23,067 nucleotides of DNA, taken from positions 32,590 to 55,656 of the forward strand of contig CAJFCJ010000106.1 of the NCBI GenBank assembly GCA_904063045.1, read 5' to 3'. How positions within the stretch are numbered: the first letter of the stretch is position 1; every line of letters starts with the position of its first letter. This DNA comes from Dimorphilus gyrociliatus (Eukaryota; Annelida; Polychaeta; Dinophilidae). The notes below the pieces were generated by a model, which was given only the letters and a program-made list of their open reading frames with translations, was not told the DNA's origin and searched no databases. Positions 1-10,640 of this stretch are shown piece by piece. A program made the position numbers and the translations under genes.

Positions 1-470
1 TCATTGAGGAGTCCAGACCCATAATCATTATTGTATCAGAGAACAGTGAGAGTTTATATACTTGAGCTTGCCTCTGATATCCAATCATCACTTTACAGTT
101 GCCAAACTGTCTATTTCATATTTATCTTAGAAACAGATCTTTCAAGGTTCAACATTTAAGAAGGCTAATATACAATAACATTGGTCAAACACAGACTTGG
201 TTAGTCATCTGTAAGTTCATATTTAATTACCAGTTAAAGTTTAGCAAGTTGTAATTAGTTAGCTTTCTACTCCTCAGCATAGGAAACAGTTAGTAATTTG
301 GCAATCTGCTATTACAAACTATTTGCTCTGCTATTGAACATTGATATTGTTATTTCCTTTAGTATTCTGCGTTAAATAAACCATTTAAAGTGTTCGAGAG
401 AACAGTATGTTTTAACTGCAAACTTATAATTGACCAAGCAGGCATTACAATAGTCTGTCTCATCAGCATC
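1..470 (+). repeat. dispersed repeat R1, copy 1 (rearranged)
   Basis: This stretch is related to 13255-13745 and 10130-10456. Bases about 206-470 run in the same direction as 13275-13745, sharing blocks such as 'tttaattaccagttaa' and 'ctgctattacaaacta'. Bases about 60-150 match the reverse complement of 13370-13450: the block ending 'atcagaggc' reads here as 'gcctctgat'. One internal segment is therefore inverted relative to copy 3. No open frame of interest was seen. The family is not recognised; it may be part of a transposon or an LTR. Confidence 0.6.
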
Positions 471-561
471 TGTATTAAGTAAGATGTAAGTATTTTGACA
501 TCCATCTTTTCAATGTTCTTTGTTCCTTTATTAGTTACATAGTGTATCCATCTAACAAAGT

Positions 562-861
562 TTCCAAAATGGAGGTTTAAGCTAAATTCTTTTCATTATT
601 TGTAATTCAGATGAGTTAAAGTCAAAAGAAAGCCTCAACTGTTAAAAATGATTCATGGTGAGCTTCTAATATTTTTTAACTATTGAAATTACCTGATTTT
701 GTGTTCTTTCACTTCATTATCTATTGATGATTCCTTATTAATAGCACTTTCGTCATTTTCTTGAGGAATTATTACTTTGATGATAAATATCTATGTTCTT
801 TAATTTAATAAATAATTTTCGGTTCATATTTGTGAAGATTCCAAAATGGAGGTTTAAGCTA
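562..861. repeat. exact 23-bp direct repeat bracketing ~254 bp
   Basis: An identical 23-base word begins at 562 and again at 839 (it contains 'ccaaaatggaggtttaag'). The DNA between is AT-rich with no convincing gene. It could be a duplicated target or a repeat edge. The 90-codon open frame that follows (873-1145) matches no family I recognise and is not called. Confidence 0.55.
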
Positions 862-1159
862 TTAAGTCTGTATTGATAACAAATATCCTCTTATTGCAGC
901 CCTGCAAGAAGGACACTCAGATTTCGGAAGACTCAATAGACATTGTTTACAAGTCAGCACATGACTACAGGGTAAAATCAGCATATATAAGCTATTACAA
1001 CACATTTTTCATTCCAAACTGCGCAAAACTTCATGAAAAACTTTGCTTGTTCATTGATGAACTGACTGAATCATTTGTATTTCTGGAATTATATTATATC
1101 AAAATTCCAAAATATGGAAAAAAAAAGACAAGACTTACTTTTTAGACATTAATACTTAC

Positions 1160-1540
1160 TGTACGTGTATATCGGTTAGATATATTTTGCAATAGATAAG
1201 TAGTGTAAACCGTGATTGTGCTGTGCTGATAGCACTGGTAGAGATAAGCAGTGACATAGAACTAAGGTGAATAAACAATGTGCCACAATAAATTCCATTA
1301 AATTATAGACATATAGTGTATTTCAATTATGCTTGTTCAGTTGTCCCAATCCAACTTGATTGGTATCAGTGTGAACATACATCCATCAGCTATATTCTAC
1401 AATAGAGAAGTAGTATTGAACCAGTATTGTACAATGCAGATAGCACTGATAAAGATAAGCAGTAGTGACCTAGTTTCGCATAGGGCAGTGCATACACATT
1501 ATGCAGCAATAAAACCCATTAAATTATATAAAGAATATTT
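1160..1540 (+). repeat. diverged tandem duplication, period ~210 bp
   Basis: Bases about 1177-1315 and 1388-1530 align along their length. Shared blocks include 'gatagcactg', 'agataagcagt', 'cattaaattata' and 'caatag.gaagtagt'. The divergence suggests an old duplication. The 75-codon open frame at 1329-1556 lies in the second unit and looks like chance. Confidence 0.6.
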
Positions 1541-1560
1541 GCTATTTGCAACATAGCATT

Positions 1561-2243
1561 AATATTACAATTTATTAATCCATACATTTATGATTTTGAA
1601 CTAAACACAGTGCAATCAAGTATGAATTATGCTTAAATTCTAAGTTTAGATTATATTGACTATTCAACAGTATTGTATACACAATACTGTTCTTCTTAAC
1701 ATGCATTAATCAGATATACTTCCTCTGCATATGCTGATGCTAAATTTACTAACTCAATCAATTCAATATCATTATTAAGGTAGAATATAAAAACGGTCAA
1801 ATATACAATCTACATGTTTTCTTGATTGTTCGACTTGTCCTACTAAACTTGTTACATCTTATGCAACTCTCCAACCTGAGAAATTCAACTATTATTTAGA
1901 AGAGGAAAACAATAAAAACATGACCATATTTACAACTTTTCTTTCTTTGTCTTCAAATGTTACTTTTGTTTTTGTGAACATTGAAATTTGTGAACTATCA
2001 ACCCTTAAAAGAGTATAGAAACCCTACGAAATTAACAGTTGACAGTTCACTTTTCTAACCGTCAGCTAGTTGTTTAAACTAGCTTGTTTAGAACTAGAAG
2101 CTCATTTTACTCAATACATATTCTTTGGATGAAATATTGGTGTTTTGTTGATTAATTTCTACCGAAATTGCCTTTGTTAGACTATTTGTGGACAAACTTT
2201 AAAGGTTCTATTTGTTTGAGTACTTTGGCAAGTTGGTAAATGA
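1561..2243. other. non-coding, AT-rich; one perfect palindrome
   Basis: No gene is supported here. At 1666-1691 there is an inverted repeat with 11-bp perfect arms (aacagtattgt / acaatactgtt) around a 4-base loop. The part next to 2244 may be the decayed 5' portion of the adjacent mariner element, but I could not identify its terminal repeat. Confidence 0.4.
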
Positions 2244-2977
2244 TTGGAAAGGACGATTACAGTTGTGACGAACCAGAAATTCCTACAATTACAATACAAC
2301 AAAGTACACTCAAGATGGATTCCTCGCCAACTTGATTGGTATCAGAAAGACAAAAGGGTGGAGAAGTCTATAGAACTCCCAGAAAAATGTGTTGAAGAAG
2401 GAGGTGATTTTTTGTTAAAAATTGTTACTGGAGATGAAACATGGGTGTTCTATCATAAAGTAATCACTAAAGGAGCTTCTTTAGAATACTATACAAAATT
2501 TTCACCATCACCAAAAAAGGTTAAGATGGGTAAGTCTGCAGACAAACTTATGGCATGTGTGTTTTGGGATAGGGGAAAGCTTATTCACCTAGAATCAGAC
2601 TAAATTCAAAATTTTACGTCAATATCCTAAAGTAATTTAAGCAATGAATTAATAAAATCAGCCTTATGAAGAAGTGATTTTCTTACAAGACAATGCCAGA
2701 TCTCATACCGGCCTACTAACTAGCCAATATCTTGCAGCAACTGGATAGGTAATATTGCCTCATCCAGCCTACAGCACAGATCTGGCATCATCTTTTCTGA
2801 AAATTAGAGGGTTACCTTCGTGGTCAAATATATGAAAATAATGATGAATTGAAAAAGGCAGTAAGGGCATCTTTTAGGTCCAAACTGCCAGAATACTTTG
2901 CCAAAATTGATATGTACCCCACCAGGTGGCAAACATGCATTGATAATAATGGCAATTCAAAGTTAAAATACAAATGA
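2244..2977 (+). pseudogene. mariner-family transposase remnant
   Basis: This is a decayed cut-and-paste transposase of the Tc1/mariner superfamily, mariner (DD34D) family. The first open block (to 2603) has the family-typical RWIPRQL..QK..RVE stretch and the IVTGDETWV motif holding the first catalytic Asp, then the PKK..KSA.K.MA.VFWD region. The frame breaks after 2603. The second catalytic block VIFLQDNARSH follows, with its Asp codon at 2689-2691, and then LPHPAYSTDLAS. In this block the conserved Trp is a TAG stop at 2746-2748, and the third Asp expected just after DLAPS is missing. A further shift near 2820 leads to a C-terminal segment ending RWQTCIDNNGN and a stop at 2975-2977. The N-terminal helix-turn-helix region is mostly gone. 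The protein cannot be active. Terminal repeats were not found. Confidence 0.85.
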
Positions 2978-3833
2978 TAAAAACTTTTAGAATACCTCCT
3001 AATATTTATCTTCATGATTACTAACTTAGTATAGACAGAAGAGTACCAGAATATAAGTAGAAATTGTTTTTAATGTCAAATTTTTGTGCATTTTTCCCTG
3101 ACTGCTTGGGACCATAAGGACTTGGGACTTTTGAAATGTGAGAATTCTGTTTTTCTTTTGCAAATCCTAACCCTTGCTACTTATGTTCCTAAAACCTACT
3201 TAATCGATTTAAAAAAGAAACTGTTGATTGATTTATTTAAAAAAATTTACAGTAGAAACTGTGTTCTATTTTGAAGAACCTTTCGGGTAAATTGTCCATA
3301 TTCTAGAATGTTTTCTGGACAAACATCTGTATGAATTGCAACAAGTTTGTCTATTGAAAAATGAAAAAAGATTTTTCCACATTCCTATTAGAGAGAGTTT
3401 GTTAGCATTGTAATTCTATTTATTGGATATTTGACCTTTTTATAAATGTTTTCAAATGTCAATTTTTCATCAAAACATAAAAGTTTGCTATGCATAAAAG
3501 CAATAGATCTTATCAGTAATTTTAAAACATGGGAAGCATTGTAGATTTGATAAAATTTTTTATCAATGTTTACCCTTAAAAAGCTATTTGAAACTGTATA
3601 AATAATTCTATGTTTTTCACTGTATTGAAAAAAATCTAAACCTGAAAAATTATGATTTTTGATTGGTTATTTAAGAGAAGAAAGGAGAAAAAGAAAAGAA
3701 AATAGTTACAATCTTTTCTTCCATTCAGCATTTGATCCCTTCGCAATAGTTCACTGATAGAAATGAAAGAAAAGGAAAAATCTCAAAGAGGATACAAATG
3801 TTTGATTATAGAAATAACATCAAAATTATGAAA
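2978..3833. other. intergenic / 3' flank of the receptor gene
   Basis: No coding potential is supported. For the minus-strand receptor gene this is the downstream side. The only canonical AATAAA I see on that strand is at 3419-3424, about 410 bases past the stop, so the 3' UTR end is uncertain. Confidence 0.4.
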
Positions 3834-5605
3834 TTACCCTCTAAGTTGAGACTTTTTCTTTGTATTTGTAATTAAATTTGAAAGTTTATTAATGAGAAAA
3901 GCCCAAGGATTGAGAAACGAGTTTATTGGCATGAAAATAATGATAATTAAAGTATAAATATCATTATTGATATTTATGTGTACCATAAATGATAATAGGC
4001 CTAAAATTGAGAATGGCATCCAGCATAATAAATTTGTTAGTACAATGATAATAACTGATTTAGACAAATTTCTCTTTGACGTATTCTCATTGGAAATTTT
4101 TATGAGTGTTTTCCTTGAGTTTTTTATAATAAAGAATATATGAATATAGCAGACAACAACTATAATATAAATGATAAAAAGAAGAATATTGAATATAATA
4201 AATGATATGAACCATCCATCTTCCCGTTCATTTCTAATATAGAGATTAAAGCATATAGACGTTTTAGCAAAGTAATTCTAATGAAAATGTTTTTAGGTTA
4301 GGCTTTTATTTCTTATTGACCTAATTACCGGATAAAATAGTGAAGGTACAATTGATATTATAAATGCTGTAATAATTATGAATATTAAAAAGTATATCTT
4401 CTTTTGCTTTAGGATTGTTAATCCGAAATTTTTGAGTACAAACAATCTTTCGAATGTTAAAAATAGAATGCTCACTGATGACATAAATAATCCGTAAGTC
4501 AGTAAATTTCCCAATAGTGTACACAGAGCGCTAAATCTCCAATTCTGTTCGTTATGGAGATAATCATCGCGATAATACAAATCAGTAGATACAATTGTTA
4601 AAAGATATATAGACGTTAAAAAATCACCAGCGGTTAACGTCAACTGGTAAGAGACGTAAGATTTCCGTTGAATATTTTGGAAAAAACTGGCAAAAGCTAT
4701 TGAATTGCCAAAAAAACCGCTTATGCCATAAAACCAAAATAATACTCTTATCAAATTATTCTGTAATAAGTTTGTACATGTTTGAATTCGAGATGGAATT
4801 GGCAAACATATTATATTTTCACTAATAAAATTCCATACTAAACAGCAGAAATTATAGTGTAAACTGAATAATTTTCTTAAATTACTTAAACTTTTAGTTA
4901 TCATGTGTTCAGAATTTATTAGTATTTCAGTATTGTTCAAGTGTAATTCTGTCAATTTTGACAATTGATTCATAAAATTCTTATCAACTGCTTTAATTCT
5001 GCAATTTGTTATTTTTAATATTTTTAACTCTTGTAATTTTTGTTTTATATCAAAATTTAAAGTTGATATCTTAGTATCAGAAATATCTAGATAATACAAC
5101 ATCCCAGCTTGAAATGATAGTAAAAATTCCATATTTTCAACTGGATTAAAAGAAATATCAATATACTGCAATAATTTTGGTTTAATTTCCAATTCATTAA
5201 GAAATTTTGAAATATTGTTTTTTTTTAAAACTGCAAATATTAAATTTGGAAAATATTGAAATGAAAATGTTGAAAAATTATTGTTTTCCATAATTAGAAT
5301 ATGCAAATTAGTTGAAATGTTATTAATAATCTCTATTTGGAATCTTCCAACTATGGATAATTTTTTGATATGTTCGAATAATAGAATATTATTGGTAGAA
5401 TGATAATTGTTTTTCCAGTGTTTGTTGTTGCAAACTAGATTGAATAGATTCATTTCCGTACAGAAGTTCGTTACAGTGATATTACCGATGCACAGTTGTT
5501 CGTCACTACCGAGGTAACAATCGACAATATTATTACACACCTTTTCCAATGGGATATAATGTTTTCCTTTTCTGCATTTGAAGAAACCTTGCGGCTGGAA
5601 AGTTT
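3834..5605 (-). other. LRR, hinge and 7TM exons of the receptor
   Basis: Exon 5605-4329 completes the last LDLa module (DCYLGSDEQLC), then about six leucine-rich repeats (for example LQYIDISFNPVENM and LTELHLNNTEI). A hinge follows (LFSLHYNFCCL ... TCTNLLQNNLIRVLFW) of the kind found in relaxin receptors and GRL101. TM1 has GNSIAF, TM2 LTAGDF, the TM3 start ALCTLLG and its end ERLFVL (the E/DRY position). The usual TM4 Trp is not seen. A 51-bp intron (4328-4278) separates exon 4277-3834: ECL2 with ICFNLYI, TM5, TM6 LCWMPF, TM7 NSFLNPWAF (NPxxF for NPxxY) and a short tail ending in TAA. No internal stops occur, so this part looks functional. Confidence 0.88.
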
Positions 5606-8600
5606 CTATGAAAAATTAAAAATATAACCTTGACATTTTTTTAAAGATGATAAAAGGCAAGAAGAAGACAGAAAATGTCTTATTCTAGGGAAAATTTTAG
5701 GTAAGGACTAGCTAAGGTTATGTTAGGGTTAGGGTTTAGGTAAAGTCATTAAATTCGTCCCCACTCATTCTAAAAAATAAACAGTTACTTACCATCGCAA
5801 AAATGTTCATCGTCACCGTAAAGACAATGGTTGATACCATCGCAGAATTGTTCAATTGATACGCAAAAATTATTCACAGAACAAAGATATTCTCCGGGAT
5901 TACAGGCAGCCTTTTTACAATCTGTCAATTCTTTGAATGGAGAATGCGGTCTAGTCTTCATATATCCCATTGAGTCATACTCTATTCTACAGTAGGTTTT
6001 CGATTGAGCGTTATTACAAGCAGTTTTAAAAAGGTTGCCGTAAGAGGCTTGGCATGTTAACCATCCCTCGTCAATTTTAGTTTGGCAGTCATATCTCAAA
6101 TTACACAAACTGCTTAAAGGCAATAATTTCCCTTCACAAACTAGTCTGTCATTTCCTAATAAAAAAAAAATATGATAACTAAAAAACAAAATGTTTGTCA
6201 AGATTCCATTCTAACCAACATAATTATTTTGTATTTTAGCGTACAAATAATCCTCATCACTTCCATCAAAGCAATTTATTTCACTATCTCCAAACTGATT
6301 CAAATTGATGCACTGTCCATTTGAGCAATGTCTAAAAAATATTTAAATGTTTCATTTGAGTTTTTTTTTAGGTTCAAACTCTGATTAAATCAATCACCGA
6401 AAATCTTTTGAGCAATTCTTTAATTCTGAAATAGTAACGCAAACTTTTTTCTTACCAGTTTTTTTTTTTTTTTTTGTTCAATTAAAACTTATACCGCAAA
6501 ACATTTCATCAGATCCATCGGGACAGTTGGTGATAAAGTCGCAAACGAATCTATAATTAACGGTACTAGTTGAATTAAAGCATATAAACGAATAGGAAGA
6601 GTCTTCTTCGCAGTTGGTTTCATCTTCTCCAAATGGACAATCGGATAATCCATCACAAACGTAGAGATAAGAAACGCATATTATAGAACTTTTACAAAGA
6701 AATGAATTTTTTGGACATTTGAATTCGTCATTTGATTTCAAGGTAAATGAATTATGAATAATTAATTTATTTTCCTCTAATTCTATACAAAACAAGGAAA
6801 ATGAGTTAATGTAAAAAAAGAAAGGGAGGGAATATCTTATAAAAACTTGATTGCTTTTGACAAATGTAAAATACTGTTCTAATATTATCGCATTTTTGAT
6901 CATTGAATATGAAAGCTGATTGCTCATTTGCATAATTGATTGTAAAACAGTCAAGCGTCATAAACTTTGCAAACGAACCAGACTGAACTTGTTCATATAA
7001 TCTTAATTCGTCACATTTCTGAAACGAAAAAGTTTTACATTGCGCAATTCCTATTTCTAATTAGCATAAAAGCCTATATATATATTATTCACTTTTGGAG
7101 GATGGAGTAACACTTGTTGTCTATTTGAAACTGGTACATTACTAGCTGTGACAGAAATTGGCCGACCTTTTCTCGTAAATTTATGATATATTTCTAAAAT
7201 ATTTGATAAATGTTTAATGCTATTTTAATAGATTATGACTAGAATGTAAAAAATGAAGATACTATTGGGAAAGTTATAGGAACCATAGTTTCCGAAAGAC
7301 ATTACGTAATGTTGATAATAAATTATAAAAAGTAATGTAAAGGACATTTTAGGACTTGGAACATCAGTTAGTGTTAAATTCTGTTCTTGGCATTTCTTTT
7401 CAATTTCATTCAGTGTTTGAATTTCTGAATTTAAAAATAGATAATAGCAAATATCATATATTGCTATTACATTCTCTCCAGAGCATTCAACTTCTGAAAA
7501 GCATTATTCAATTTTTTTCAATTTTTCTTTTAAATTAAAAATATTGACTTGAAATTTTTGAACAGATTAGATAAGCTTCAATGAACGCTTTAGAGCTAAT
7601 TTGGCAGCATAAAGAATTAATATTTTTTATTGCTTTATGATTATTTAAAATGTCAATTTACACTTTAGACTGAAACTCTTCAATTTGACAATTATTCAAA
7701 CTTGTTTTTGAATCATAACAATGAAGAGTTTTAGATAAAACTGCTGAGGTTTTAACTAATTCTTTTGTATATTCTTCATCAGGTTGTTTTAATGTCCCGT
7801 ACAAAAATCCAAATTGTTTACATATAGTTTGAATCTCTCTATATTTCAATGCTAAAAAATAACTTGAAGTTTTTCCATTTACAATAAAAAATCTTCCAGA
7901 AAAAGAAGTGTAGCTGTGTTTTTGACCTGAATACAAAAATCCATTCCAAACATGAGACAGTACATATTTATAGACAACTGCAAAATTTCAAATATACAAT
8001 AAATAGATATTGTGTTTATTCTATGACAATAAATGGCTCAACATACCTGTAGAATCTTTTGAGCAAACAGGATTCAAGTGGCAGAAACCTCCAATTAGCT
8101 GGTAATAAGGATGACATCCTTGGATAGTACCGTTTATATAATTGCAATTTGTAAGTGCAAAACTTTTAACTTGATTGAAATAATACGTTTCGTCTATAAC
8201 TGAATGAGAATTCTTGTCATACAATTTGCAAAAAACGTCATTCAGAACAGGATAATCCTTCTTCACTGGACACTTGAAATAAGGAGGAAGTAATCCGTAT
8301 GATTTCGAGATGAATACATAATTTGAAATTGGATATTTTGGATATTTTGGATATTGTCCTTTTAGTATTATTCTAAAACTTGGATCAGATTTTGTTTCCT
8401 TTACCTCAATATCTATTGACACAGTATTTTTCTTTTTATACAACAGTTTTCCTACAAATCTAAAGAAGATTTCTGCAAAGACAAAATTCTTACCTTCCAG
8501 ATCTAAAAAACTACAACGAAGATATTGATAAGAATTCTGAATTTCACTGATCTTTTTAAATTGAATATTTGATAAATTTCTATGTAAAATTGCAGCAAAA

Positions 8601-9320
8601 TTTTCATTTTCAGTTCCATCAAAAAATTCTTCATTATCATTATCAAAAGTCTCTTTCGAGACTATAAATTCAGAATAATTACAGAATGAATAATGATTAT
8701 TTTCATTTAATCTCATTGTTTTAAAATTCTGATTTTCATGTCTAAAGTATAGATAGTATAATTTTGAATTATCTTTCATCACTTCGGATTCTTTAGCGAA
8801 AATATCTTGAAAAAAAAATGATACAACATATATTTTTATTTAAAAGGAATAGTAAACCAGTCTAAATACAAACACGAAGCGTTTCTTTTGTAACATTTTA
8901 GCAAAGTTGCATAAGATAATTTTCCACGTCCAAAAACACTAAATGAAAAACAAAAATTTATTAATAATATTATTTTTTGACTTTGGAAAAATTATTTGTT
9001 TTTCACATATTGCAGCATTTTGAATTTTGCACTATCAAGAATGCAAATGTTTGTAATTTGTTATCATTATCAATTTTGTAAGAATAAGCCACTGAATGAA
9101 TTGAATCGTATCCCATACGATGACATAAATTATACTTGAACGTTTCTAAATGTCTATCGTATTGAAGCGAAATATTATTTGTTTCTTTATCTTCGTTTCG
9201 CTCGATTACTACTAGGCCTTCTGCAAAAATTTCACTCTCTTTTGTTACTCTTAAACCAGTTTTCTGGTAACATTTTACAAGCAGTGCAGAAAGTAAATAA
9301 ATCAAATAAATAGCCTTCAT
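3834..9320 (-). CDS. mosaic LGR-type GPCR: SRCR-SRCR-CTLD-LDLa-LRR-7TM (14-exon model)
   Basis: This is a predicted cell-surface receptor related to relaxin receptors and molluscan GRL101. Exons on the minus strand: 9320-9007, 8938-8874, 8805-8047, 7977-7662, 7595-7549, 7493-7306, 7193-7143, 7018-6847, 6782-6495, 6425-6398, 6331-6216, 6155-5793, 5605-4329, 4277-3834. All junctions keep phase. The exons sum to 4428 nt, about 1475 residues plus TAA. Order: signal peptide (about 1-17, MKAIYLIYLLSALLVKC), SRCR (about 20-130), unrecognised Cys-containing region (130-380), SRCR (395-496), C-type lectin (503-635), LDLa-like modules (660-940), LRRs (about 980-1150), Cys-rich hinge, 7TM (1183-1450). 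The start follows a TATAAAAG box by 42 bases. Least certain are the donor at 8874 and the exon 7193-7143 (alternative end 7093). A two-gene reading, with a stop at 7658, is possible but would cut the second SRCR domain and leave the lectin without a first exon. Confidence 0.72.
5606..6782 (-). other. LDL-receptor class A module array with a 28-nt microexon
   Basis: There are six LDLa-like modules across exons 6782-6495, 6425-6398, 6331-6216, 6155-5793 and the start of 5605-4329. Modules 1 and 5 are full six-Cys types ending CDGLSDCPFGEDETNC and CDGINHCLYGDDEHFC, with the acidic DxSDE-type calcium site partly changed to GEDE/GDDE. Modules 2, 4 and 6 are four-Cys forms. Module 3 ends INCFDGSDED. 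The 28-nt exon at 6398-6425 (acceptor 'ctatttcag', donor 'gtgatt') encodes ELKNCSKDFR and supplies the first Cys of module 3. Without it the neighbouring exons are out of phase. Confidence 0.75.
5723..5740 (+). repeat. interstitial telomere-like motif in an intron
   Basis: The sequence ttagggttagggtttagg lies in the receptor intron 5792-5606. Two perfect TTAGGG units and one variant suggest the animal telomere repeat or a fragment of a telomere-motif-bearing mobile element. Confidence 0.5.
6847..7493 (-). other. C-type lectin-like domain exons
   Basis: Three exons (7493-7306, 7193-7143, 7018-6847) form a lectin-like fold. The first has CSGENVIAIYDICYYLF and, after a helix-like stretch, KKCQEQNLTL, as at the start of a CTLD. 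The last has LDCFTINYANEQ, FNDQKC and FYICQK, matching the CTLD ending (C, then W.D..C, then fiCe). The canonical Ca-binding EPN/QPD and WND motifs are absent or altered (FND in place of WND), so sugar binding is doubtful. The middle exon is uncertain: donor GTAATG at 7142 or GTGAAT at 7092 both give open frames. Confidence 0.6.
7549..9320 (-). other. 5' module: signal peptide and two SRCR-like domains
   Basis: Exon 1 encodes a hydrophobic leader, then an SRCR-like start (LRV..., GLVVIE) and NLCHRMGYD, which resembles the family's 'CRQLGY' core. Exon 2 adds LLKCYKRNA. The second domain has GRFFIVNG, EIQTICKQFGF, LHCYDSKTSLNNC and, after a 66-bp intron (7661-7596), EAYLIC, which supplies the terminal Cys expected of an SRCR domain. 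That match is the main reason for splicing past the stop at 7658-7660. The 759-nt exon 8805-8047 between them has scattered Cys and a small YPKYPKYP repeat and is not recognised. The donor chosen at 8874 (TCG T|GT) is the only phase-compatible one I found, and it is weak. Confidence 0.6.
7626..7631 (-). terminator. AATAAA poly(A) signal inside a receptor intron
   Basis: On the minus strand AATAAA lies 27 bases after the in-frame TAA at 7660-7658, within intron 7661-7596. Use of this site would give a secreted protein of about 485 residues made of the two SRCR regions, instead of the membrane receptor. It could also mark the true end of a separate upstream gene. Confidence 0.4.
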
Positions 9321-9362
9321 TTTTTTGTTTTATTTCTATTTGAAAAAAAGCAAAAATATTCA

Positions 9363-9370
9363 CTTTTATA
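9363..9370 (-). promoter_or_regulatory. TATA box of the receptor gene
   Basis: On the minus strand TATAAAAG (within TTATATAAAAGTG) lies 42 bases upstream of the ATG at 9320. The same octamer sits 43 bases upstream of the ATG of the 15503 gene. This supports a transcription start just before 9320. Confidence 0.6.
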
Positions 9371-9914
9371 TAAATTTATATATTTAATTTAAATAAGTAA
9401 TATAACCTTTTCAAGCTGACATTTTCATAGTGAAATGTAGAGTATTTTAAAGGTCTTGATATTCTTTAGACTTTTGAGTTATTAAAGTTGGTGAAGTAGA
9501 GAAAAAAAAAACAACTTAACAGTGTTTTGGTATATTTCTAGACCATCATGGATAAAAGACAGTTTACCTCTGAAATCTTAATTATTTTCCTTTATTTTAG
9601 GTATGCAAGACAAATTATTAAATTTAAACAAATGTTTAATTTTAAACAATTTATTCAAAATAAAATTCCTAAGCAGGTAGCCATATTAAAGTTTAGTAGC
9701 AGAGTAGATAGTTGACATTAGCAGGATGCTCAAATACCAGACTAGCATCCAACATTAAGGAGTAAAAGGTTTGTTTTGAGTATTTAATTGAAGATCATCC
9801 TTTTTAAAATTTGCCCAAATTAAGAAAAGATTATTTTGAATTAGTGTATAAACCTTCATTTGAAGTCTAACTATTTTTCTCTCATTTAAGATCCTTTTGT
9901 AGATATTAAGTAGA
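9371..9914. other. intergenic, no gene seen
   Basis: AT-rich upstream flank of the receptor gene. A short inverted word pair (agcaggatgct / agactagcatcc) occurs around 9719-9752. No coding frame is supported. Confidence 0.4.
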
Positions 9915-10025
9915 TAAAAGATAAGATTATAAATAACCAAACATGTTGACAATAACCATAACTGTTAAAAAATAATGTAACAATTGACTCTTAAGGGTTT
10001 ACCTACACAAAGTTGTTGTTTTGTT
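9915..10025 (-). repeat. dispersed repeat R2, copy 1
   Basis: This matches the reverse complement of 19087-19205. Shared blocks (in this orientation) include 'aaacatgttgacaa', 'caattgac.cttaaggg' and 'acctacacaaagttgttgtt'. The diverged copies suggest old insertions of one element. Confidence 0.65.
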
Positions 10026-10129
10026 TACTTAATATATCAAATAAAAGAATTGCATATAAATACCAAATTTATATTTTTTGATTTCAAAATAAAAAGAAAA
10101 TTTTCTTAAATGTTGAACCTTTTAACATT

Positions 10130-10456
10130 CTGTTACTAAAGATAAATATGACCTACACAGTTCGGCAATTGTAAAGTGATGATTGGATGTCAGAGGCAAA
10201 CCTCAAAGTATCCTCAAAAAAAATCCTCACTATTTTCATTCTAAGCATTCCTATCTGGACTGAAGGACCTGGGAAGATAACCTGGAAACAGCCGCCACTG
10301 GAACATGGTTCCATCTACTCCTCAACATTGGAAGACAGTTTTGATCTTTTGATTTAAACATTTATTTAAAGGTTTGAGTAGAACCAGTATTGTTCTAACT
10401 TGCAAACACATAAATTGGCCAAGCAAGCACAGTACACTATCTTACTTTGTGCAATG
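10130..10456 (+). repeat. dispersed repeat R1, copy 2
   Basis: Bases 10134-10210 ('actaaagata...gtcagaggcaaacctcaaag') match 13392-13463. Bases 10310-10456 match the later part of copy 3 ('acacataaattgg.caagca'). The central part of copy 3 (about 13565-13640) is missing or diverged here. Confidence 0.6.
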
Positions 10457-10640
10457 AGTTTCTTCATGATTTGGAAAAATTCGAATTTCATTATCTACAT
10501 ATATCTATGTAAATACTAAGGTCAAGGACAAAACAAAAAGAAAAAATGATTACACCAGCCATTGCTAATTCAGTGGAACTATAAAAAATATAGTCTAAAT
10601 CTAACTAATTTAATGGCTGTTTTGTATCACATCAATAAAT

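Noticed and set aside
7658-9320. A separate secreted SRCR gene ending at 7658
   Set aside because: It would end before the terminal SRCR Cys and leave the lectin-to-7TM exons with no leader or first exon. I kept it only as a possible short isoform.
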